DNA from: CAWCUK01 sp963798775
Lineage (GTDB): Bacteria; Bacteroidota; Ignavibacteria; Ignavibacteriales; Ignavibacteriaceae
Direction of reading: 5' to 3'
DNA: 64,000 bases
NCBI GenBank assembly: GCA_963798775.1
Contig: CAWCUK010000003.1
Location: 434,001-498,000 of the forward strand
The translations under genes were made by a program, and so were the position numbers. The first letter of the stretch is position 1. Each line of letters opens with the position of its first letter. Below are positions 57,568 to 64,000 of this stretch, piece by piece. The notes under the pieces are model-generated. The model did not search any database and was not told where the DNA came from. It saw only the letters and a program-made list of their open reading frames with translations.

Positions 57568-58545
57568 ATGAAAACTATTTTATTTGCGATTGTAACTATT
57601 GCTATTATAGCGGCAACTCAATTTATTGACCTTGATAAAAATACCGCAAAAGCCGGAGAAAAAAATATGTATACGATTGTTATTCATGGCGGTGCCGGAA
57701 CTTTTGATCCTTCATTGCCGGATTCAGTAAAAGAAGGTTATATTAATTCTTTAACGGAAGCATTAAAAATCGGTCAAAATATTTTATCAAACGGCGGTTC
57801 AAGTTTAGACGCTGTTGAAAAAGTAATAAATTATTTGGAAGATGATCCCAAATTTAACGCGGGAAAAGGAGCTGTTTATACTTCTGAAGGAACTCATGAA
57901 TTAGATGCTTCAATTATGGATGGACGGGAATTAGCGTGCGGCGCTGTAGCCGCGGTAAGGCATATTAAGCATCCTATTACTCTTGCCAGAAAAGTAATGG
58001 AAAAATCACCACATGTTTTATTTGCCGCTGAAGGCGCTGAAAAATTTGCGAAAAAGACCGGAGTTGATTTTGTAGACTCAAATTATTTTGATACTCCCCG
58101 CCGGTATGAACAATATTTGAAATTTAAAGAAAAAGAAAAGCACGGCACCGTCGGCTGCGTTGCTTTAGATAAAAACGGAAATCTTGCGGCAGGAACTTCA
58201 ACAGGCGGAATGACCGGTAAAATGCCGGGAAGAATAGGCGATTCGCCTTTAATAAATGCCGGAACTTATGCGAATAATAAAACCTGCGCGGTTTCCGCAA
58301 CCGGCTGGGGTGAAAAATTTATCAAAAATACTGTGGCTTTTAATATTTCCGCATTAATGGAATACAAAGGATTATCTTTAAAAGAAGCCGGCGATGAAAT
58401 GATTCATAATAGGCTGCAGCCGGATGACGGAGGAATTATTGCCGTTGATAAAGATGGAAATTATACTATGCCTTTTAATACTTCCGGAATGTTAAGAGGT
58501 GTAGCTAAATCGGACGGAGTTTTTGAAATCAAAATCTGGAAATAA
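57568..58545 (+). CDS. Isoaspartyl peptidase / plant-type asparaginase (Ntn hydrolase)
   Basis: 325 residues, with an N-terminal hydrophobic stretch (about 3-16) that may be a signal peptide. VIHGGAGTFD opens the enzyme, and the nucleophile is Thr194 in HGTVGCVALD, exposed by self-cleavage; GGMTGKMPGRIGDSP and SATGWGE are further family motifs. It hydrolyses isoaspartyl dipeptides and asparagine, and may act in the periplasm. It lies 41 bp after the Nudix gene. Confidence 0.93.
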   Translation: MKTILFAIVTIAIIAATQFIDLDKNTAKAGEKNMYTIVIHGGAGTFDPSLPDSVKEGYINSLTEALKIGQNILSNGGSSLDAVEKVINYLEDDPKFNAGKGAVYTSEGTHELDASIMDGRELACGAVAAVRHIKHPITLARKVMEKSPHVLFAAEGAEKFAKKTGVDFVDSNYFDTPRRYEQYLKFKEKEKHGTVGCVALDKNGNLAAGTSTGGMTGKMPGRIGDSPLINAGTYANNKTCAVSATGWGEKFIKNTVAFNISALMEYKGLSLKEAGDEMIHNRLQPDDGGIIAVDKDGNYTMPFNTSGMLRGVAKSDGVFEIKIWK

Positions 58546-58560
58546 ATTATAAGGAGAAAT

Positions 58561-59070
58561 ATGCCAAGGCCGAAATTAAATGATTATGCACCTTATTATG
58601 GAACTTATATCAGTAAAGTAAACGGTGAAAATGTTCTTCAAGTGTTGGAGGATCAGCTTGAAGAAACTCAAGCCTTTCTTACTTCAATTTCTGAAGATCA
58701 AGGAAATTATTCCTACCAAACCGGCAAATGGAGTATTAAAGAAGTTATAGGACATATAATTGATACTGAAAGAGTAATGGCTTACAGGGCATTAAGTATT
58801 GCCAGAGGCGAGAAAAAAGAGCTTCCCGGATTCGACCAGGATGAATTTGTTATAAACGCTAATTTTAATAATCGTTCAGTCGCTAATCTGGCTTATGAAT
58901 TAATGTTTTTACGCGAATCAAATTTGGTTCTTTTTAAAAGTTTTGACAAAGATGATTTTTCAAAAAGAGGTGTTGCAAGCGGAAACGAAGTTACTGTTGA
59001 GGCGCTTCTTTATATTATTGCAGGACATGAAATTCATCATATAAATTTTTTAAAAGAAAATTATTTATAA
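58561..59070 (+). CDS. DinB family protein
   Basis: 169 residues forming the four-helix DinB/YfiT bundle: GKWSIKEVIGHIIDTERVMAYR in two stretches, then GFDQDEF and AGHEIHHINFLKENY. The His residues (GHIIDTE; GHEIHH) make the usual metal site. Many members are thiol-dependent transferases; the substrate is unknown. AAGGAG stands ahead of the ATG. Its last 6 bp overlap the convergent waaA gene. Confidence 0.9.
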   Translation: MPRPKLNDYAPYYGTYISKVNGENVLQVLEDQLEETQAFLTSISEDQGNYSYQTGKWSIKEVIGHIIDTERVMAYRALSIARGEKKELPGFDQDEFVINANFNNRSVANLAYELMFLRESNLVLFKSFDKDDFSKRGVASGNEVTVEALLYIIAGHEIHHINFLKENYL

Positions 59071-60342
59071 AACTTCATAAATTTCTGTAAGTATTTTATC
59101 TGTAGCGCCAAGGTTCTGCTGTACATAATTATAGCTTATTTTTCCCTTGGCGTTTCTTACTTCATCATTTGTAAATAAAGTTCGAAGCTGCCGGTAAGCT
59201 TCTCTTTTATTTTTGATAAGAATTCCGCCGCCTAATTTTAGCAGTTTCTGAGTTTCCTGTGAATTATCAATTTTCGGTCCGAACATTACAGGAATTCCAT
59301 AAACAGCGGCTTCCAGAATATTATGAATATTCTGCTTAAAGCTTCCGCCGATAAATGCGGCATCGGCGTAAGTATAAAGTGTAAGTAAAATTCCTATCGA
59401 ATCAATTATTATTACTCTTTCATCTACATAATTATTTAGAAATGAAAAACGAATGGTCTTCAAACTTTTCGCGAATTCGTTTTCAATTCTCTCAAGATGT
59501 ACTATAGTCGGTTCATGAGGAGCGATAATTAATATTACGTTCGGATCATATTTTACAAGTTTTGTAAAAGCTGGAAGTATCACATCTTCATCCATTTCCC
59601 AAGTACTTCCGGCAACAAAAATCTTTTTCCCAGTAAATAAATCTTCTCTAATCAAATTTCTTTGCCGCGCTGTAACACTTCTTTGGTAAACGCGGTCAAA
59701 ACGGGTATCGCCGACTGCCTGTACTTGTTCCTCGGTACAATCGAATTCTTTAAATCCGGCTTCATCGGCTTTTGAAACAGTTAATATTTTAGTTATATCC
59801 AAAAATAAATTTTTGTGGAAATTCTTGACCAGAGGAAATTTTCTTGGTGAACCCTCCTTCATTGTAGCATCTACAATAAAAGAGGGAATATTATATTCTT
59901 TCATAGCGCGTACGTGATTCGGCCAAATATCATAGCGCATCATTATTGCTAAATCGGGACGGACAATCTTTATAAATCTCTCGGCATTTGATTTTGTATC
60001 AAACGGAAGATAGCTTACTAAATCGGCAAAAGGATCTTTTCTGGAATTTTCATAACCCGAAGGAGAGAAGAATGTAACTAGAATATTTATATTCGGATCT
60101 CTCTTTAATTTTTCTATTATTGGTTTCGCCTGTTCAAATTCCCCCAGGGACGATGAATGAAACCATACTAACTTTTTGGATTTATCTAAATTTGCGGCAT
60201 TTAAAATCAATTCTTCAAAAATTCTTTTTCTTCCGTCAATACCTCTTTTTACCTTTGCGTTAAATAAGCCGGCAAAATTTATTAAGATGTAGAGAACCGG
60301 AATAACGAGTACGTTATATAAAAAATACCAAATTGATTTCAT
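59065..60342 (-). CDS. waaA: 3-deoxy-D-manno-octulosonic acid (Kdo) transferase
   Basis: 425 residues, a GT30 glycosyltransferase with one N-terminal membrane helix. VWFHSSSLGEFEQAKPI contains the catalytic Glu region, and VAGSTWEMDED and EAAVYGIPVMFGPK are family motifs. It adds Kdo to lipid IVA at the inner membrane, so the cell makes Kdo-containing LPS. Its ATG shares one base with the stop of the GT9 gene upstream. Confidence 0.95.
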   Translation of the reverse strand: MKSIWYFLYNVLVIPVLYILINFAGLFNAKVKRGIDGRKRIFEELILNAANLDKSKKLVWFHSSSLGEFEQAKPIIEKLKRDPNINILVTFFSPSGYENSRKDPFADLVSYLPFDTKSNAERFIKIVRPDLAIMMRYDIWPNHVRAMKEYNIPSFIVDATMKEGSPRKFPLVKNFHKNLFLDITKILTVSKADEAGFKEFDCTEEQVQAVGDTRFDRVYQRSVTARQRNLIREDLFTGKKIFVAGSTWEMDEDVILPAFTKLVKYDPNVILIIAPHEPTIVHLERIENEFAKSLKTIRFSFLNNYVDERVIIIDSIGILLTLYTYADAAFIGGSFKQNIHNILEAAVYGIPVMFGPKIDNSQETQKLLKLGGGILIKNKREAYRQLRTLFTNDEVRNAKGKISYNYVQQNLGATDKILTEIYEVL

Positions 60343-61358
60343 TAGGAATTCTGAAGGTGTTTAAGATTTTCAAACGCAGACTGCGGTGTAAGTTCAAGCA
60401 TACATTTAAAATGTCTTTTGGGACATTCCGCTCTGCCTATATGGGTACACGGCCTGCAAGTTAGAGAATTATTTTCTAAAATAAAATTACGGTTATTATA
60501 AGGGACAAATCCAAATTCTTTAACTGTTGAACCAAAAATTGTTAAAACAGGAACTTTTGCCGCACAAGCCGCGTGCATTAATCCGGAGTCGTTGCAAATA
60601 ACTGTTTCGCATTTTTTCATATCAACAACAGTTTGAAGAATATCATTTTGATTACACAAATTTATAGAACCCGGAATTTCTTTATTTAATGTTTTACAAA
60701 TTTCTATATCGCTGGTTCCACCGAATAATACAATTTTTTTCCCCGTTTTGTTTATTAGCTTTCCCAACTCGGTAAAATATTCCGCCGGCCACATTTTTGT
60801 AAAATGGCGGGAACCGGGCGCAATTCCTATATAACTTTTATTTCCTTCTAAAATTTCGGAAGGTGAATTATAACTGATAATATCAAGCCCTTCGTCATCA
60901 AGTTTTAAATTTATTGTTTTTGCATATCTTACCGGTATCGTGGGTGCGTCTTTAAGTTTATTTATCTTAAATTTTACAAGCAGAAATTTGTCTAAAGATC
61001 TTTTATTAAATTTAAAAACGGAACAATTTAAAGCATTTATTAATCTCGCTGATCTAAAATTATTCTGAAGATCAATTACAGCATCATAATTATTATTTGC
61101 CAGATTTGCCGTTAATTCTTTATTTCTGTTTTCATCTTTTGTAAAAGTAAAAATTTTACTAATGTAGGGATTATTAATTAATATATCTTCGTATTCTTCT
61201 CTTACTACATATTCTATAATCACTTTCGGGAGGAAATTTTTAAGGGAGCGAATAAGCGGAGTTGTTAAAATTACATCACCAAGTGAACTTAATCTAATTA
61301 TCAGTATTTTCTTTGCATTATCTAAAATCAAAACGGCATCAATATTTTTAAGAATCAA
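60342..61358 (-). CDS. Glycosyltransferase family 9 (heptosyltransferase-like)
   Basis: 338 residues as read from TTG 61358. The conserved part begins ILIIRLSSLGDVILTTPLIR, with IGIAPGSRHFTKMWP and CNDSGLMHAACA later, all typical of GT9. The family normally starts only a few residues ahead of ILIIR, and an ATG at 61318 (MQRK...) would fit if one A were restored; so the start may be misread. Coupled to waaA, it likely builds the LPS core. Confidence 0.9.
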   Translation of the reverse strand: MILKNIDAVLILDNAKKILIIRLSSLGDVILTTPLIRSLKNFLPKVIIEYVVREEYEDILINNPYISKIFTFTKDENRNKELTANLANNNYDAVIDLQNNFRSARLINALNCSVFKFNKRSLDKFLLVKFKINKLKDAPTIPVRYAKTINLKLDDEGLDIISYNSPSEILEGNKSYIGIAPGSRHFTKMWPAEYFTELGKLINKTGKKIVLFGGTSDIEICKTLNKEIPGSINLCNQNDILQTVVDMKKCETVICNDSGLMHAACAAKVPVLTIFGSTVKEFGFVPYNNRNFILENNSLTCRPCTHIGRAECPKRHFKCMLELTPQSAFENLKHLQNS

Positions 61359-61603
61359 ATTTAATTAAAAGCTGAATGTTTAACAATTGTAACGTATTTA
61401 TATTAATTCAGTTGTGGAAATTCAAAAACTAAAGGAAGGGTAATTTTTTCCGCAAATCTTCCTTAAACTCAACGGCAGTTAAAGTTTCATAATTAAAATG
61501 CAAATGAAAATAAAAAAGGGCAAAAATAATTCAAAAATTAATTATATTTGCTGTTTGATGATTTGTAAATTATTTTAGTATAGCAAAAAATAGGATCTAA
61601 AAA

Positions 61604-61869
61604 ATGACAACTTTACCTCCTCCTTCAACACAAAAATTCCCCGAAAATTCCCTCGAGAAAAAAGTTTACGAAATTGTAGAAAACTTAAGCCAATATATCC
61701 CGATAATGAATGATAGAAATCGTTTAGCTTTTAATTTATATAAATTTATGCAGGGGAAGGGGATAGTCCCCAAATATTAGTTGAATCCAGTAAAATTAAA
61801 ATTGAAGGAATTTCTTCTGGAGATTTGGCAAAAAAATTAAACTCAGAATTAGAAAAAATTGAAAAATAA
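61604..61869 (+). CDS. Small unknown protein, -1 frameshift
   Basis: About 88 residues if one G is restored in the GGGG run 61759-61762: the first frame runs from ATG 61604 through LEKKVYEIVENLSQYIP and NRLAFNLYKFMQGKG, and the second continues DSPQILVESSKIKIEG to the stop at 61869. As read, the first frame stops at 61780. A TATATTTG box (61543-61550) lies 53 bp upstream. I do not know the family. The two halves together look like one soluble helical protein. Confidence 0.5.
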
Positions 61870-61870
61870 T

Positions 61871-61907
61871 AAAAAAAGGCTGTCTCAAAAATTTATTTGA
61901 AACAGCC
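61871..61907 (-). terminator. Rho-independent terminator of fbp
   Basis: GGCTGTCTCAAA (61878-61889) pairs with TTTGAAACAGCC (61896-61907), one mismatch, loop of 6. On the minus strand it is followed by seven T. The stem core matches the terminator at 22491. Confidence 0.85.
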
Positions 61908-61925
61908 TAAACTTTAAGTTTAGCT

Positions 61926-62966
61926 TTAAGCTTTATCACCGATATAAACTTCATCTTTTACTTCTTCTTTGGCCATAAAATCTTCCGCCATTTTTATATC
62001 TTCTTCGCTGCCGATAAAAATCGGTGTTCTTTGATGCAGGTTTTCCGGTTTAATTTCTAAAATTCTTTGTCTGCCGTTAGTGGCTCTTCCGCCTGCGGCC
62101 TCTACAATAAACGCCATAGGATTACATTCGTACATTAATCTCAGTTTTCCGTTTGGATGACGGGAATCTCCCGGGTACATAAAAATTCCTCCGTAAAGCA
62201 TATTGCGGTGAATATCCGCAACCATAGAACCGATATAGCGGGATGAATAAGGTCTGTTTGTCGCGTCATCTTCATCCTGAAGATATTTTATATATTTTTT
62301 TAATCCCGGATGCCAGTATTTATAATGACCTTCGTTTATGCTGTAAATTTGTGATTTTTTTGGAATTCTGATATTTTCATGAGAAAGCAGAAATTCTCCG
62401 AAAGAAGGATCTAAAGTGAAACCATGGACACCTTCTCCGGTTGTATAAACCAGAATTGTGCTTGATCCGTATACAACATAACCGGCGGCAATTTGTTTGT
62501 ATCCCTGCTGTAGGCAATCTTCAAGGGTTCCGGGTTTTCCGTCTGGAGAAATTCTTTTATAAATTGAAAATATTGTTCCGATACTTATATTTACATCTAT
62601 ATTTGATGAACCATCCAGGGGATCAAAAAGAAGAACATATTTCCCTATTTTATATTCTTTCGGAATATGTATAATATCTTCTTCTTCTTCGGAGGCCATA
62701 ACACAAAGATGGCCGCCGTGGTCCATCGCCCTAAAGAGCATATCATGAGCAAAAATATCAAGTTTTTTTACTTTTTCGCCGTGAACATTATTATCCCCCG
62801 TAAAACCAAGAATATCAACTAAACCTGCTTTATTTACTTCAAGAGATATAACTTTAGCGGCTAAGGAGAGATCAGATAATAAATTCGATAATTCCCCGGT
62901 AGCCTCAGGATGTTTTTTCTCTCCTTCTATAATATGGCGTGCTAACGTCATAAAACGTGGTGTCAT
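61926..62966 (-). CDS. fbp: Fructose-1,6-bisphosphatase class I
   Basis: 346 residues. The metal and substrate site FDPLDGSSNIDVNISIGT is diagnostic for class I; ASEEEED and a later YECNPMAFIVEAAGG are also present. It removes the C1 phosphate of fructose-1,6-bisphosphate in gluconeogenesis. It follows the ABC exporter gene by 28 bp on the same strand and may share its transcript. A clear terminator follows. Confidence 0.97.
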   Translation of the reverse strand: MTPRFMTLARHIIEGEKKHPEATGELSNLLSDLSLAAKVISLEVNKAGLVDILGFTGDNNVHGEKVKKLDIFAHDMLFRAMDHGGHLCVMASEEEEDIIHIPKEYKIGKYVLLFDPLDGSSNIDVNISIGTIFSIYKRISPDGKPGTLEDCLQQGYKQIAAGYVVYGSSTILVYTTGEGVHGFTLDPSFGEFLLSHENIRIPKKSQIYSINEGHYKYWHPGLKKYIKYLQDEDDATNRPYSSRYIGSMVADIHRNMLYGGIFMYPGDSRHPNGKLRLMYECNPMAFIVEAAGGRATNGRQRILEIKPENLHQRTPIFIGSEEDIKMAEDFMAKEEVKDEVYIGDKA

Positions 62967-62994
62967 ATTAAACCTTTTAATTTATTGGAAAATT

Positions 62995-64000
62995 TTATGC
63001 TGTACGTTCTATTTCCTGATCTTTATATTGAAGTTGATATAATTTATAATAAATTCCACGTTTTGCAAGCAGCTCTTGGTGTGTTCCGCTTTCCCTCACT
63101 TCGCCTTTATGCATCACAATAATTTTATCGGCACTTTGTATAGTGGAAAGACGATGCGCGATTACAATTGCCGTTCTGCCCACTAAAAGCTTCTCAATAG
63201 CTCTTTGAATTAAAATTTCTGTTTCGGTGTCTACACTAGAGGTAGCTTCATCTAAAATTAAAATTTGAGGATCGTAAGCAAGCGCACGGGCAAAAGAAAT
63301 TAACTGTTTTTGTCCTACGCTTAAAGTTGCTCCTCTCTCTTTTACTGTTTCATCATAACCTTTTTCTAAAAGATCAATAAATTTATCGGCACCCACAATT
63401 TTGGCGGATTCTCTTAACTTCTCTAAAGGAATATCATCGTTGCTCATACTTATATTAGAACGAATTGTACCGGAAAAAAGAAAAACATCCTGCAGAACTA
63501 TGGAAATAAATTTCCTTAGTTCCTTTTTACTCATTCTGCTAATATCAATTCCGTCAATTAAAATGGTTCCTTTATTGATATCATAAAATCTGGTTAAAAT
63601 ATTTATAATACTTGTTTTACCCGCGCCTGTAGCGCCTACAATCGCTATAGTTTCTCCGGGATTTATTTTAAAATCTATGTTTTTTAAAACATAGTTTTCA
63701 TCGTTATACGCGAACCAGACATTTTTAAACTCTATTTCCCCCTTTATTTTTTCAATTTTTGCGGGGTTTTCCGGATCTTTAATATAAGTTTCATTATCAA
63801 GAAGTTTAAATATTCTTTCTGAAGAAGCCATTGCCGTCTGCATTATATTGTATTTTTCTGAAAGATCTCTTATGGGACGGAAGAACATTTCTGTATACTG
63901 TATAAATGCTAAAAGAACACCTACGGATAAGGTGCTTTGAATAACTTCACCGCCGCCGTACCATATAATTAATCCAAAAGCTATTGAACTTAAAATTTCA
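62995..64000 (-). CDS. ABC exporter (MsbA-like), 5' truncated by the window edge
   Basis: The reading frame continues to the last base of the window, so only the final 335 codons are seen. The last membrane helices (IAFGLIIWYGGGEVIQ, LLAFIQYTEMFFRPI) are followed by a complete ATPase domain: Walker A GATGAGKTS, signature LSVGQKQL (Val for the usual Gly), Walker B ILILDEATSSVD and H-loop IAHRLS. It is a type IV half-transporter of the MsbA/MDR group; lipid A, lipids or drugs are possible substrates. Confidence 0.92.
   Translation of the reverse strand, partial: EILSSIAFGLIIWYGGGEVIQSTLSVGVLLAFIQYTEMFFRPIRDLSEKYNIMQTAMASSERIFKLLDNETYIKDPENPAKIEKIKGEIEFKNVWFAYNDENYVLKNIDFKINPGETIAIVGATGAGKTSIINILTRFYDINKGTILIDGIDISRMSKKELRKFISIVLQDVFLFSGTIRSNISMSNDDIPLEKLRESAKIVGADKFIDLLEKGYDETVKERGATLSVGQKQLISFARALAYDPQILILDEATSSVDTETEILIQRAIEKLLVGRTAIVIAHRLSTIQSADKIIVMHKGEVRESGTHQELLAKRGIYYKLYQLQYKDQEIERTA

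Noticed and set aside
61432..61464. AAGGAAG/CTTCCTT inverted repeat as a terminator
   Set aside because: Only 7 bp with a 19-base loop and no T tract in a useful place.
1..64000. tRNA, rRNA, CRISPR, insertion sequence or prophage
   Set aside because: No T-loop-like GGTTCGAATCC stretches, direct spaced repeats, transposase or phage proteins were seen on reading the window.

Overview
The window looks like chromosomal backbone from a low-GC, Gram-negative member of the Bacteroidota/Chlorobi group, most likely an Ignavibacteria-type organism. Two adjacent secreted proteins end in type IX secretion (T9SS) type A sorting domains with an NYPNPFNPSTTIKF-type motif. There are also a GWxTD-domain protein, a DUF4175-type protein, a Bacteroidota-style LptE, and several promoters of the Bacteroidota TTG / TAnnTTTG type. 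An outer membrane is implied by an Omp85 protein, Mla/MCE transport genes, Kdo transferase, heptosyltransferases and LptE. I see no phage, insertion sequence, CRISPR array, tRNA or rRNA.

Layout. 1-7 kb: the end of a large DUF4175-type gene, a cation diffusion facilitator, then a signalling cassette of a soluble histidine kinase, a sigma-54 response regulator, a STAS anti-anti-sigma protein and a REC-REC-PP2C phosphatase. 7-18.7 kb: prfA, a DUF6314 protein, two tandem serine hydrolases of the beta-lactamase fold, an M61 peptidase, ispH, a glycosidase-like protein and an NHLRC2-like thioredoxin/NHL protein. 18.9-23.5 kb: a sugar nucleotidyltransferase with the methyl-cycle genes metK and ahcY, then a TIGR01777 epimerase. 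23.5-28 kb: an accessory stretch with an unexplained leader, two small membrane proteins, two T9SS cargo proteins and an undecaprenyl-phosphate sugar transferase. 28-46 kb: a long plus-strand series (miaB, SPOR protein, MBL hydrolase, sigma-54 activator, LptE, GT2, TPR, DNA glycosylase, GT9, DUF3108, CPBP protease, zinc ribbon/DUF2007, cdsA, rimO, GWxTD, PfkB kinase, Omp85, UbiA). 46-50 kb: rnhB, yraN and TRAP permeases facing a convergent TRAP binding protein. 50-59 kb: mlaEFD-type genes, uvrA, a guanidinium-exporter-like SMR protein, a broken DUF2459 gene, a Nudix hydrolase, an isoaspartyl peptidase and a DinB protein. 59-64 kb: waaA, GT9, a small unknown gene, fbp and a truncated ABC exporter.

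Many genes work on the envelope: lipid A/LPS (waaA, GT9, LptE), phospholipid synthesis and transport (cdsA, mlaEFD), outer-membrane assembly (Omp85) and secreted proteins.

The most striking property is data quality. At least nine genes, including the normally essential metK and uvrA, are split by single-base insertions or deletions, mostly in A/T homopolymers, while the protein on both sides is fully conserved. This is best explained by uncorrected sequencing errors, so I annotate these as whole genes with frameshifts. I did not find a convincing new defence or mobile system. The best leads are the signalling cassette, the 23.5-23.9 kb leader with a coupled 48-residue ORF, and several inverted repeats.
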